NCBI RefSeq assembly: GCF_021922925.1
Contig: NZ_CP040786.1
Location: forward strand, 992,001 to 1,056,000
Length of the DNA: 64,000 nt
Direction of reading: 5' to 3'
DNA from: Clavibacter phaseoli
Lineage (GTDB): Bacteria; Actinomycetota; Actinomycetes; Actinomycetales; Microbacteriaceae
Position 1 is the first letter of the stretch. Each line of letters begins with the position of its first letter. A program made the translations under genes and the position numbers. Under the pieces are notes generated by a model that ran no database searches, was not told the DNA's origin, and saw only the letters and a list, made by a program, of their open reading frames with translations. This document shows positions 1-8,315 of this stretch, one piece after another.

Positions 1-132
1 CGCCCCGACCTGTCGGCGGGCGGCGACGGGGCAGGGCATCATTGTCCTGTCGAGTCTAGACAGCGCATCCCCGCGACGGCTCCGCACGAGGAGGCCCCGC
101 ACCCGACCGGGGCGGACGGAGGGAGCACCGGC

Positions 133-942
133 ATGCACGTCCACCGCATCGAGGACCTCTCCTCGCCCGGCCTCGAGGACTACTCTCGGCTCACCGACGT
201 GGCCCTCCGCCGCGTGAGCGAGCCCGCGGGCGGCCTCTACATCGCCGAGTCGACCAAGGTCATGGGCCGCGCGCTCGCCGCGGGGCACGTGCCGCGCTCG
301 GTCCTCGTGCAGGAGCAGTGGCTCGACGACGTGGCCCCGCTCCTCGAGGGCTTCCCCGACGTGCCCGTCTTCGTGGGCGCGGCCGCCGTGCTGGAGCGGC
401 TCACGGGATACAACCTGCACCGCGGTGCGCTCGCCGCGATGCACCGCCCGCCGCTGCCCGCGGTCGCCGACGTTCTGCGCGACGCGCGCCGGGTCGTCGT
501 GCTGGAGGACATCGTCGACCACACGAACGTCGGGGCGATCTTCCGGGCGGTCGCCGGCATCGGCGCCGACGCCGTGCTCATCACCCCGCGCTGCGCCGAC
601 CCGCTCTACCGCCGGAGCGTGCGCGTCAGCATGGGCACCGTGCTGCAGGTGCCGTGGACCCGGCTGCCCGAGTGGCCGGAGGCCGCGCCGCTCCTCCACG
701 AGGCCGGCTTCCACCTCGCGGCGCTCGCCCTCGAGGACGACGCGGTCACGCTCGACGCCTTCGCCGCGGATCCGCCCGAGCGGATCGCGCTCGTCCTCGG
801 CACCGAGGGCGACGGCCTCAGCCGGCACGCGCTCCACCACGCGGACTCGACGGTCGTGATCCCCATGCTGCACGGCGTCGACTCGCTGAACGTGGCCGCG
901 GCGAGCGCCGTCGCCCTGTACGCGCTGCGGGTCCCCGCGTGA
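133..942 (+). CDS. TrmH/SpoU-family RNA 2'-O-methyltransferase
   Basis: Transfers a methyl group from SAM to a ribose 2'-OH of rRNA or tRNA; the exact target cannot be read from sequence. The 269-residue protein has the N-terminal substrate-binding part of the family and then the knotted SPOUT domain. Motif 1 is seen around N132-R139 (TNVGAIFRAV), motif 2 at LVLGTEGDGL (about 220-229) and motif 3 at SLNVAAASAVALY (S251, N253). The ATG follows a GGAGGG Shine-Dalgarno. The next gene overlaps by four bases, so the two are probably one unit. Upstream, an inverted repeat CTGTC...GACAG (47-63) may be part of the promoter. The family call is secure; the specific substrate is unknown. Confidence 0.92.
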   Translation: MHVHRIEDLSSPGLEDYSRLTDVALRRVSEPAGGLYIAESTKVMGRALAAGHVPRSVLVQEQWLDDVAPLLEGFPDVPVFVGAAAVLERLTGYNLHRGALAAMHRPPLPAVADVLRDARRVVVLEDIVDHTNVGAIFRAVAGIGADAVLITPRCADPLYRRSVRVSMGTVLQVPWTRLPEWPEAAPLLHEAGFHLAALALEDDAVTLDAFAADPPERIALVLGTEGDGLSRHALHHADSTVVIPMLHGVDSLNVAAASAVALYALRVPA

Positions 943-2153
943 GCCGGGCCCGCCGCCTCACCGTCACGTCCGTCGTCGCGGCGCTCCTCGTCTCGGCGGG
1001 CGTGTACGTCCCGGTGACCCTCACGGCGGATCCGCCGGCCGCGGTCGCGCAGGTCGACGCGCCGTCGCCCGTCATCGCCGTCCCGACCCCGGAGACCTGG
1101 CCCGCCGCGGGCGTCTCCGCCGTGGGCGCCGTCGGGTTCGACGGCGTGCTCGCGACGGACGATCCGGATCCGACGCCCCGGCCGATGGCGAGCATCACCA
1201 AGACCGTGACCGCGCTCGTCGTGCTGGAGGCGAAGCCGCTCGCGCCCGGGGAGGACGGACCGCAGGTCACCTTCACGGCGGAGGACGAGGCGCTGCGCCG
1301 CGAGATCCTCACGCAGGACGGCATCGTCGAGCCCGCGGTCCCGGGCACGAGCCTCTCCCAGCGCGACCTGCTCGAGGGCGCGCTGCTCGCGAGCGCCAAC
1401 AACTACGCGGCGGCGCTCGGCGTCTGGGCGTTCGGCTCGAACGACGCCTTCGTGGCGGCGGCGAACGCGTGGCTCGCCGAGGAGGGGCTCACCGGCACGC
1501 ACGTGGCGGATGCGATGGGGCTGTCTCCCGAGACCGTGAGCACGACCGCCGACCTCGTCCGCATCGGCGAGATGGTGCTCGCCGACCCGGTGCTCGCGGA
1601 CATCGTCGACCAGCGCAGCGCCGATGTCGCGGGCGTCGGGACCGTGGAGAACCGCAACCTGCTGGCGGGCGTCCCGGGCTTCCGCGGCATCAAGACGGGC
1701 ACGCTGGAGCAGGCGGGCAAGTGCCTCCTCTGGGCGGTGGACACCAAGGTGGGCGACCGGGACGTGACGCTCGTCGGCGTGACGCTCGGCGCCCAGGACC
1801 ACGCCGAGCTCGCCCGGCAGGTGACCGCCCTGCTGCCGACGGTCGCGGCGAACCTGCACGTCGTGCAGGTGGCGACGGCGGGGGAGCCCTTCGCCGACTA
1901 CACGACCGCGTGGGGCGCGACCGCGCAGGCCGTGAGCACGGCCGACGAGTCGCTGCTCGTGTGGGGCGACACGCCCGTCACCACGACGGTGGAGGCGTCC
2001 GCGTCCGGGGAGGCCGCCGCGGGCACCGAGGTCGGCGCGGCGACGGTCACGGCCGGGCAGCACAGCGTGCGGGTGCCGCTCGCGCTCGACCGCGACATCC
2101 CGGGCCCCGACGGCTGGTGGCGCCTCGGCAACCCGGGCGAGCTGCTCGGCTGA
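939..2153 (+). CDS. D-alanyl-D-alanine carboxypeptidase (S11 family PBP)
   Basis: A penicillin-binding carboxypeptidase that trims the terminal D-Ala of peptidoglycan stem peptides outside the membrane. The GTG start overlaps the preceding stop as GTGA and opens directly on a signal/anchor segment (basic residues, then a hydrophobic stretch at about 8-27). All three serine-active-site motifs are present: SITK at S85-K88, SAN at 152-154 and KTG at 252-254. The C-terminal 120 residues match the usual beta-rich stalk of the family. It has 404 residues. Other in-frame starts upstream lie inside the methyltransferase gene and would place the signal segment internally, so 939 is preferred. Confidence 0.9.
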   Translation: MSRARRLTVTSVVAALLVSAGVYVPVTLTADPPAAVAQVDAPSPVIAVPTPETWPAAGVSAVGAVGFDGVLATDDPDPTPRPMASITKTVTALVVLEAKPLAPGEDGPQVTFTAEDEALRREILTQDGIVEPAVPGTSLSQRDLLEGALLASANNYAAALGVWAFGSNDAFVAAANAWLAEEGLTGTHVADAMGLSPETVSTTADLVRIGEMVLADPVLADIVDQRSADVAGVGTVENRNLLAGVPGFRGIKTGTLEQAGKCLLWAVDTKVGDRDVTLVGVTLGAQDHAELARQVTALLPTVAANLHVVQVATAGEPFADYTTAWGATAQAVSTADESLLVWGDTPVTTTVEASASGEAAAGTEVGAATVTAGQHSVRVPLALDRDIPGPDGWWRLGNPGELLG

Positions 2154-2168
2154 GGCGCCGCCGGGCGG

Positions 2169-2960
2169 TCAGCTCCCGGCGTCGACGCGCGTCCACGGCG
2201 ACGCGTCCGGGCGCTTGGCCGTGCGCCCGTCGCCGGAGGACTGGTGGCGGAGGCGCCGCAGCACCCACGGCACGAAGTACGAGCGCGCCCAGTCGATGTC
2301 GCCCGCGCGCGCCTGGCTCCAGGTGCGCGGCGGCAGCGGCTCGGGCTCCAGCGGCTGGAGGTCGTTCTCCACGGCGAGCGCCTGCAGCACCATCCGCGCG
2401 ACGGTGTGGTGCCCGAGCGGCGCGAGGTGCAGCCGGTCGACGTCCCACATGCGCGGATCCTGGATCTCGGTGAGCGACCACTGGTCGGCCACGATGCAGT
2501 CGTGCCGTGCCGCGACCGCCCGGATGTCCTCGTTGTAGATCGCGACCTTGCCGCGGAGGCGCCCGAACACGGGGGAGAACCTCACGTCGGTGCCCGTGAA
2601 GAGCACGACGGTCGCGCCCTCGGAGGAGAGCCGGGCGACCATCCGGTCGAGGCGCTCCGCGAGGCGGTCGGGGTCGGCGCCGGGCCGGAGGATGTCGTTG
2701 CCGCCCGCCGAGACGGAGACGAGGTCGGGGTGCAGCGCGAGCGCGGGCTCCACCTGCTCGTCCGCGATCTGCCCGAGGAGGCGCCCGCGGATGGCGAGGT
2801 TCGCGTAGGAGAAGCCGTCGACCTGGTCGGCCAGCACCTCGGCCACGCGGTCGGCCCAGCCCCGGTGCCCGCCGGGGCTCCCCGGCTCGGGGTCGCCGAT
2901 GCCCTCCGTGAAGGAGTCGCCGAGGGCGACGTAGCGGCGCCAGGGGTGGGGCTCGGTCAT
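2169..2960 (-). CDS. SGNH/GDSL-family hydrolase (lipase/esterase)
   Basis: A 263-residue SGNH hydrolase, probably a cytoplasmic esterase or lipase since no signal peptide is seen. Block I is ALGDSFTEG with the nucleophile at S16; the oxyanion Gly and Asn are in the AIRG and GGND blocks, and the Asp/His pair is in DRLHL. The frame stays open far upstream across the next genes, but ATG at 2960 begins right before the GDS block and has a GGAAGG Shine-Dalgarno (CCCGGAAGGAACCGC). It is convergent with the carboxypeptidase gene, with only 15 nt between stops. The natural substrate is not predictable. Confidence 0.85.
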   Translation of the reverse strand: MTEPHPWRRYVALGDSFTEGIGDPEPGSPGGHRGWADRVAEVLADQVDGFSYANLAIRGRLLGQIADEQVEPALALHPDLVSVSAGGNDILRPGADPDRLAERLDRMVARLSSEGATVVLFTGTDVRFSPVFGRLRGKVAIYNEDIRAVAARHDCIVADQWSLTEIQDPRMWDVDRLHLAPLGHHTVARMVLQALAVENDLQPLEPEPLPPRTWSQARAGDIDWARSYFVPWVLRRLRHQSSGDGRTAKRPDASPWTRVDAGS

Positions 2961-3040
2961 GCGGTTCCTTCCGGGTGGGACCTCTCCATCATAGGAACGC
3001 CCTCGAGCGGCCTCCGGGAATGCCGGCCGACCGCCATTGG

Positions 3041-3052
3041 TTGAGCCTTCAA
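3041..3052. promoter_or_regulatory. Inverted repeat TTGA-N4-TCAA upstream of the VOC gene
   Basis: TTGAGCCTTCAA lies 34 nt before the VOC gene and within an AT-richer pocket. MarR-type regulators of ring-cleavage and quinone-detoxification VOC genes often use TTGAA/TTCAA palindromes, so this may be an operator. The short arms make chance likely. Confidence 0.3.
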
Positions 3053-3086
3053 GCAACTGGATGCACCACCCGAGGAACGAGGACCC

Positions 3087-3938
3087 ATGCCCGACCTGCT
3101 CTCCGCCGACACGACCATGGGTCCCGTGACCCTCCTCGTCGGCGACCTCGATCGCATGACCGCCTACTACCGCGACGCCGTCGGCCTCGAGCAGCTCGGC
3201 GAGGGGACGGACTCCACGACGCTCGGGCGCGGGGGAGTGCCCGCGGTGGTCCTCGAGCCCGCGCGGGGCCTCGACCTCCCGAGCCCCGGGAACGCCGGCC
3301 TCTTCCACACGGCCGTGCTCTTCGACGAGCCCGCCGCGCTCGCCCGCTCGGTCGCCTCGCTCGCGCAGCGCGCGCCCGGGACCTTCACCGGCAGCGCCGA
3401 CCACCTCGTGAGCCGCGCCTTCTACTTCACCGACCCCGAGGGCAACGGCGTCGAGCTCTACACCGACCGCCCCCGCGACGAGTGGACGTGGCAGGACGGG
3501 CGGGTGGTCATGGACACGCTCCGGCTCGACCCGAACGCGTTCCTCCGCGACGAGCTCGCGCCGGTCGCCGACGCCGCCTCCGACGCGGCCGGCATCGGCC
3601 ACGTGCACCTGCAGGTGGGCGACACCGAGACCGCCGCGGCCTTCTACGTCGACACGCTCGGCTTCGAGCTCGTCGCGGGGTGGCACGGATCCGCGATCTT
3701 CGTCTCCGCGGGCGGGTACCACCACCACATGGCCATGAACACGTGGAACAGCCGCGGCGCCGGCCGCCGACCCGCCACGCTCGGGCTCGGCACCGTGCGC
3801 ATCGAGGTGCCCACGCGCGACGAGGTCGAGGCGGTCGACGCGCGCCTCCGGGCGGCCGGCGTCGCCACGCGCGACGACGGCCGCGCGCTCGCCTTCGAGG
3901 ACCCGTGGGGCAACGCCCTTGTGCTGTCCGCCGCCTGA
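3087..3938 (+). CDS. Two-domain VOC (glyoxalase/bleomycin-resistance) protein, CatE-like
   Basis: 283 residues made of two vicinal-oxygen-chelate modules, the arrangement of extradiol dioxygenases such as Bacillus CatE (about 285 aa). Module 1 (about 10-125) begins with a GPVTLLVGDLDRMTAYY strand-helix and ends in GVELYTDRP, with a metal-ligand-type Glu. Module 2 (about 165-283) opens at HVHLQVGDTETAAAFY and carries HHHMAMNTW. Metal-ligand candidates are the His in HTAV, the Glu in ELY and the His of HVHLQ. The ATG is 26 nt before a clear coding start block, with GAGGAACGAGG upstream. The reaction (dioxygenase or other lyase) is not certain. Confidence 0.85.
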   Translation: MPDLLSADTTMGPVTLLVGDLDRMTAYYRDAVGLEQLGEGTDSTTLGRGGVPAVVLEPARGLDLPSPGNAGLFHTAVLFDEPAALARSVASLAQRAPGTFTGSADHLVSRAFYFTDPEGNGVELYTDRPRDEWTWQDGRVVMDTLRLDPNAFLRDELAPVADAASDAAGIGHVHLQVGDTETAAAFYVDTLGFELVAGWHGSAIFVSAGGYHHHMAMNTWNSRGAGRRPATLGLGTVRIEVPTRDEVEAVDARLRAAGVATRDDGRALAFEDPWGNALVLSAA

Positions 3939-3990
3939 GCCTCCCCCAGCGGACAGGCTGCCCGACGGGCGGGAGGGGGAGGATGGGCGC

Positions 3991-5181
3991 ATGACGCCCG
4001 CCGCCCCGGCCGACCCGCTCGACCCGCTCGCGCACCTCGACGAGGCGCTCCTCGACCGGATCCGCTCCCGCGCCGCCGGGTACGACGCCCGCAACGCCTT
4101 CTTCGCCGAGGACCTCGACGAGCTGCGGGACGCCGGCCACCTCCGCCTCCTCGTGCCGCGCGGGCTCGGCGGGTCCGGCGCATCCCTCGCCGACGCCGTG
4201 CGCGCGCAGCACCTCCTCGCGCAGGCGGCGCCCGCGACCGCGCTCGGCGTGGGGATGCACCTCGTCTGGACGGCGGTCGCCCGGATCCTCGCGGACCGCG
4301 GCGACGACTCCCTCCGCGGCGTGCTCGAGGACGCCGGCCGCGACGAGCTGCTGGCCTTCGCGATCAGCGAGCCCGGCAACGACCAGGCGCTCGCCGACGC
4401 GCTCACCCGGGCCGACCCCGACCCCGACGGCGGGTACCGCTTCACGGGTACGAAGTCGACGTCGAGCATGGCGCCCGCGTGGACCCGGCTCGGCCTGTTC
4501 GGGCGCGATGACGCGGATCCGGAGCGGCCGCTCCTCGTGCACGCCTTCGTGCCGCGCGACGCGCCGGGCCTCGAGATCGTGCCCGACTGGGACACGCTCG
4601 GCATGCGGGCGACGCAGAGCCACACGGTGGTCCTCCGGGACGTGCGCGCGGCGCCCGCCGACGTGGTCCGCCGCCGCGACCACGGCCGGCGCGACGACCC
4701 GTTCGCGCTCGCCGTGCTGCAGGCGTTCGAGCTGCTCATCGCGGCCGTGTACGCCGGGATCGGGCAGCGCGCGCTCGACCTCGCGGTCGCATCCGCGCTC
4801 CACCGCACCTCGCGCGCGGCCGGCGGCGCCGCGCTCGCCGCGGACCCCGGGATCCGGCACCTCGTCGCGGAGGCCGCCCTCGCGCAGGACGCGCTCCTGC
4901 CGCAGCTCACGGCGCTCGCCGGCGACGTCGACCGCGGCGTCGACCACGGCGACCGCTGGGCGTCCCTGCTCGTCGGCGTCAAGGTCCGGTCGACGCGGAC
5001 GGCGGCCGAGGTCGTGCAGCGGGCGGTCGCCGTCGCGGGCGGGGGATCCCTCCGCACGGGCGACGAGCTGGGCCGCCTGTACCGCGACGTGCTGGCCGGC
5101 GGCTTCCACCCGTCGAGCGACCGGCAGGCCGCGGCGACCATCGCGACCACGCTGCTCGGCCCGGTGCCGCGCCCGTCCTGA
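3991..5181 (+). CDS. Acyl-CoA dehydrogenase family protein
   Basis: A 396-residue flavoprotein of the acyl-CoA dehydrogenase/monooxygenase superfamily. The N-terminal helical domain carries LVPRGLGGSGASLADAV, the middle beta domain AISEPGNDQ and SSMAPAWTRLGLFG, and the C-terminal helical domain ends in the usual arginine-rich VLAGGFHPSSD region typical of DszC/HsaA-like members. A strong purine tract (GGGAGGGGGAGGA) lies before the ATG; the frame is open upstream but that stretch overlaps the VOC gene end. It follows the VOC gene after about 50 nt, so the two may be co-transcribed. The substrate (CoA thioester versus a free aromatic) is unknown. Confidence 0.85.
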   Translation: MTPAAPADPLDPLAHLDEALLDRIRSRAAGYDARNAFFAEDLDELRDAGHLRLLVPRGLGGSGASLADAVRAQHLLAQAAPATALGVGMHLVWTAVARILADRGDDSLRGVLEDAGRDELLAFAISEPGNDQALADALTRADPDPDGGYRFTGTKSTSSMAPAWTRLGLFGRDDADPERPLLVHAFVPRDAPGLEIVPDWDTLGMRATQSHTVVLRDVRAAPADVVRRRDHGRRDDPFALAVLQAFELLIAAVYAGIGQRALDLAVASALHRTSRAAGGAALAADPGIRHLVAEAALAQDALLPQLTALAGDVDRGVDHGDRWASLLVGVKVRSTRTAAEVVQRAVAVAGGGSLRTGDELGRLYRDVLAGGFHPSSDRQAAATIATTLLGPVPRPS

Positions 5182-5366
5182 GCGCCCGCCGGACGGTCGG
5201 TGGGAGCCGATCGGGCGGCCGTCGGCGCGACGCGCCCGGACGGTCACGGAGCCCCGGATCCACCCGCGTCGCGCCGCGCCGACGCGAGGCCGCGGGCGGC
5301 GCGGATCCGGTCGCCACGAGCCGCGGGGACGGCCGCGCGATCGACGGGAGCGTCCCCGCGGGCGGG

Positions 5367-5372
5367 TATCGT
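5367..5372 (+). promoter_or_regulatory. -10 box TATCGT, leaderless-type promoter
   Basis: The hexamer ends 8 nt before the helicase GTG, and no Shine-Dalgarno intervenes, so transcription likely starts at or next to the start codon. Confidence 0.5.
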
Positions 5373-5380
5373 GAGGTCGA

Positions 5381-7189
5381 GTGAGCACCATGCCGACACC
5401 TCCACCGCACGTCGGATCCGCCGCGGCCGAGCACCTCTCGCCGGCCTTTCCGGAGCGCGCCGCCTGGGGCACCGTCAGCAAGCTGCGGGCCTGGCAGGAG
5501 GAGGCCCTCACCGCGTACTTCGAGAAGGAGCCGCGCGACTTCCTCGCCAACGCGACGCCGGGCGCCGGCAAGACGACCTTCGCGCTGCGCCTCGCCTCCG
5601 AGCTGCTGCACCGCAAGACCATCGACAAGGTCACGGTCGTCGCGCCCACCGAGCACCTCAAGAAGCAGTGGGCGGACGCGGCCGCGCGCGCGGGCGTCCG
5701 CCTCGACCCCATGTACAGCAACGCGTCCGGCGCGCTCGGCCGGCACTACCACGGGGCCGCGGTGACCTACGCGCAGGTCGCCGCGAACCCGTACCTGCAC
5801 AAGACCATGACCGAGTCGAGCCGCACCCTCGTGATCCTCGACGAGGTGCACCACGGCGGCGACGCGCTCAGCTGGGGCGACGCGATCCGCGAGGCCTTCG
5901 AGCGCGCCACCCGCCGCCTCTCGCTCACGGGGACGCCGTTCCGCTCCGACACCGCGCCCATCCCGTTCGTCAGCTACCTCCGCGACCACCGCGGCGTCCG
6001 CCTCTCGCAGACCGACTACGACTACGGCTACGGCCGCGCGCTCGCCGACGGCGTCGTCCGGCCCGTCATCTTCCTCGCCTACGCCGGCAGCATGCGCTGG
6101 CGCAACAAGATGGGCGACGAGATGGAGGCCCAGCTCGCCGAGGGCAACACGAAGGACATCACGTCCCAGGCATGGCGCACCGCCCTCGCGCCCGACGGCG
6201 AGTGGATCCCGCAGGTGCTCGCCGCGGCCGACCGGCGCCTCAGCGAGGTGCGGCAGTCCATCCCCGACGCGGGCGGCCTCGTCATCGCGACCGACCACAC
6301 GACCGCGCGGGCCTACGCGGCCATCCTGCAGCGGATCAGCGGGCAGCCCGTCACGCTCGTGCTCTCGGACGACGTCGAGGCGAGCGCGAACATCGACCGC
6401 TTCTCCGCGGGCACCTCGCGCTGGATGGTCGCGGTGCGCATGGTGTCCGAGGGCGTCGACGTGCCGCGGCTCGCCGTCGGCGTGTACGCCACGAGCGCGT
6501 CCACCCCGCTGTTCTTCGCGCAGGCCATCGGCCGCTTCGTGCGGGCGCGCCGCCGCGGCGAGACGGCGTCGATCTTCCTGCCGAGCGTCCCGAACCTCCT
6601 GGTGCTCGCCAACGAGCTCGAACGCCAGCGCGACCACGCGCTCGACCGCGACTCCTCGAAGGAGGGCGACCTCTACAACCCCGAGGACGCCATGATGGGC
6701 GAGGCGAACCGCAGCGAGAAGGGGTCCGACTCCCTCCTCAGCGAGTTCTCGTTCGAGGCGATGGGTTCCGAGGCCACGTTCGACAAGGTGCTCTTCGACG
6801 GCGCCGAGTTCGGCCAGATGGCCGACGTCGGCAGCCTCGAGGAGGAGGAGTTCATCGGGCTCCCCGGGATCCTCGAGCCCGAGCAGGTGCGCGAGCTCCT
6901 CGCCCAGCGGCAGCACCGGCAGTCGAAGCACGCCACCGAGCGCGAGCGGAAGCAGGCCGAGAGCGGCGTGCCGAAGGACCCCGACGACATCCCGCTGTAC
7001 CGCACGCTCAAGGAGCAGCGGCAGCTGCTGAACAGCCTGGTCGGCATGCGCGCCAAGCTGCACGGCGAGCCGCACGGCCTCGTGCACGCCGAGCTCCGCC
7101 GCGTGTGCGGCGGGCCCGCGGTCGGCCAGTGCAGCGTGACGCAGCTGCAGCAGCGCATCGACCAGCTCCGCAGGTGGATGCGCAGCTAG
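5381..7189 (+). CDS. DEAD/DEAH-box superfamily 2 helicase
   Basis: 602 residues, ATP-dependent nucleic-acid helicase of SF2. Walker A is ATPGAGKT with Lys64, Walker B/motif II is DEVH at 154-157, motif III is LTGTPF, and motif VI is QAIGRFVRARR. The C-terminal 100 residues are charged and coiled-coil-like (AQRQHRQSKHATERERKQ). GTG at 5381 is chosen because a -10 box sits just upstream; ATG at 5390 is an alternative. Such helicases are common as stand-alone genes in Actinobacteria and their role is not established. The last codons are part of a tandem DNA repeat that continues past the stop. Confidence 0.88.
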   Translation: MSTMPTPPPHVGSAAAEHLSPAFPERAAWGTVSKLRAWQEEALTAYFEKEPRDFLANATPGAGKTTFALRLASELLHRKTIDKVTVVAPTEHLKKQWADAAARAGVRLDPMYSNASGALGRHYHGAAVTYAQVAANPYLHKTMTESSRTLVILDEVHHGGDALSWGDAIREAFERATRRLSLTGTPFRSDTAPIPFVSYLRDHRGVRLSQTDYDYGYGRALADGVVRPVIFLAYAGSMRWRNKMGDEMEAQLAEGNTKDITSQAWRTALAPDGEWIPQVLAAADRRLSEVRQSIPDAGGLVIATDHTTARAYAAILQRISGQPVTLVLSDDVEASANIDRFSAGTSRWMVAVRMVSEGVDVPRLAVGVYATSASTPLFFAQAIGRFVRARRRGETASIFLPSVPNLLVLANELERQRDHALDRDSSKEGDLYNPEDAMMGEANRSEKGSDSLLSEFSFEAMGSEATFDKVLFDGAEFGQMADVGSLEEEEFIGLPGILEPEQVRELLAQRQHRQSKHATERERKQAESGVPKDPDDIPLYRTLKEQRQLLNSLVGMRAKLHGEPHGLVHAELRRVCGGPAVGQCSVTQLQQRIDQLRRWMRS

Positions 7190-7288
7190 CGCGCTCGGAT
7201 GGATCGGGGCAGCTCCGCGGGTGGATGCGCAGCTAGCGCGCTCGGTGGTCCGGGGCGCTCCGCAGGTGGATGCGCAGCTAGCGCGCTC
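7163..7288. repeat. Tandem repeat duplicating the helicase 3' end
   Basis: Three direct copies begin at 7163, 7210 and 7256 (units of 47 and 46 bp, last copy 33 bp). The core is GCTCCGC(A/G)GGTGGATGCG followed by CAGCTAGCGCGCTC and is almost identical in all three. The first copy encodes the last helicase residues (RWMRS) and its TAG; the other two are noncoding and repeat that same stop context. Each copy contains a small hairpin (GCGC-AGCTA-GCGC). It lies between two convergent genes. Confidence 0.9.
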
Positions 7289-7305
7289 CCTGTCGCTGCG
7301 TGTCC

Positions 7306-8313
7306 CTAGGGCGCGGTGACGAACCCGTGGTCGACCATGAACTCGAAGGCGACGTCCGCGGGCTCCTCGCCCTGGTCGTCGACCCGGAGGTTCATCTCCC
7401 GGAGGGCGTCGTCGGTGATGACGGGGGAGATCCGGTCGAAGACGTCCTGGAGGCCGGGGTGCTCGGCGAGGGTCGCGGAGTCGAGCACGGGCGCGACGTT
7501 GTAGGCCGGGAAGAAGCCGAGGTCGTCCTGGAGGATCGTCAGGCCGAGCTTGTCGATGCGGCCGTCCGTCGTGAACACCTCGCCGAACTGGCACGTGCCG
7601 CGGTCCGTCGCCGTGTAGACCGCGCCCGTGTCGAAGATGGAGACGTTGCCGTCGGGGACGCCGTCCGCGGATCCGCGCGGGATGCCGTACGTCTCCAGCA
7701 GCGGGGACAGGCCGTCGGAGCGCGAGTTGAACTCCGCCTCGACGCAGAAAGTGCGCTCGTCCACGGGCAGGTCCTCGATCTCGGACAGCTTCGTGATCCC
7801 GAGCCGCTCGGCCTCCTCGCTGCGGATGGCGAGCGCGTAGGTGTTGTTGAGCGGCGCGGGGGTCAGCCAGGTGAGCCCGTTGGCCGCGTCGGCGTCGCGC
7901 ACGGCCTCGTACTGGGCGCGCTGGTCCGGGATGCCCTCGGGCTCGCCGAGGTAGCTGAGCCACGCGGTGCCCGTGTACTCCCACGTCATGTCGGCGCCGT
8001 GGCTCGTCATGAGCTCGCGGGCCGGCACGCTGCCGGGCACGTTCGTCTGGTCCGTGACGTCGAACCCCGCCGCCTTCGCCGCGATGACGGCGATCTTGCC
8101 GAGGATCAGCTGCTCGGTGAAGTTCTTCGACGTCACGGTGAGGTGCGCGCCGGCCGGCAGGTCGAGGGGCTGGATGGAGCCGGGAGCGGCGTCCGGGACG
8201 TAGGCCGTCGCGGGCTGCAGGCCGCAGCCGGTGAGGGTCGCGAGGGCCGCGGCCACGAGCGCGGGCACACCCAGCGCGCGGCGGAGGCGGGCGGAGCGGG
8301 GGGGGGTCGGCAC
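7306..8313 (-). CDS. Glycine betaine/choline ABC transporter substrate-binding lipoprotein (OpuCC-like)
   Basis: 335 residues. Lipoprotein signal peptide: basic start, hydrophobic ALVAAALATLTGC with a lipobox LTGC at about residue 30. The rest is a type II periplasmic-binding fold of the QAT (quaternary ammonium) family: VTSKNFTEQLILGKI at the start, GADMTWEYTGTAWLSYLG, PAPLNNTYALAI and a C-terminal DDLGFFPAYNVAPVL block. It captures a compatible solute outside the membrane. It is the last gene of a four-gene operon, starting 2 nt after the upstream permease stop. The GTG start is the only one giving a complete signal peptide. Ligand identity is inferred from the family. Confidence 0.93.
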   Translation of the reverse strand: MPTPPRSARLRRALGVPALVAAALATLTGCGLQPATAYVPDAAPGSIQPLDLPAGAHLTVTSKNFTEQLILGKIAVIAAKAAGFDVTDQTNVPGSVPARELMTSHGADMTWEYTGTAWLSYLGEPEGIPDQRAQYEAVRDADAANGLTWLTPAPLNNTYALAIRSEEAERLGITKLSEIEDLPVDERTFCVEAEFNSRSDGLSPLLETYGIPRGSADGVPDGNVSIFDTGAVYTATDRGTCQFGEVFTTDGRIDKLGLTILQDDLGFFPAYNVAPVLDSATLAEHPGLQDVFDRISPVITDDALREMNLRVDDQGEEPADVAFEFMVDHGFVTAP

Positions 8314-8315
8314 GG

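Noticed and set aside
47..63. CTGTC...GACAG inverted repeat at the left edge
   Set aside because: Short arms and unknown upstream context; too weak to call an operator on its own.
2961..5150. Minus-strand frame continuing upstream of the SGNH hydrolase start
   Set aside because: It is antisense to the VOC and acyl-CoA dehydrogenase genes and shows Ser/Arg/Pro-rich filler; the GDS block begins just after the ATG at 2960.
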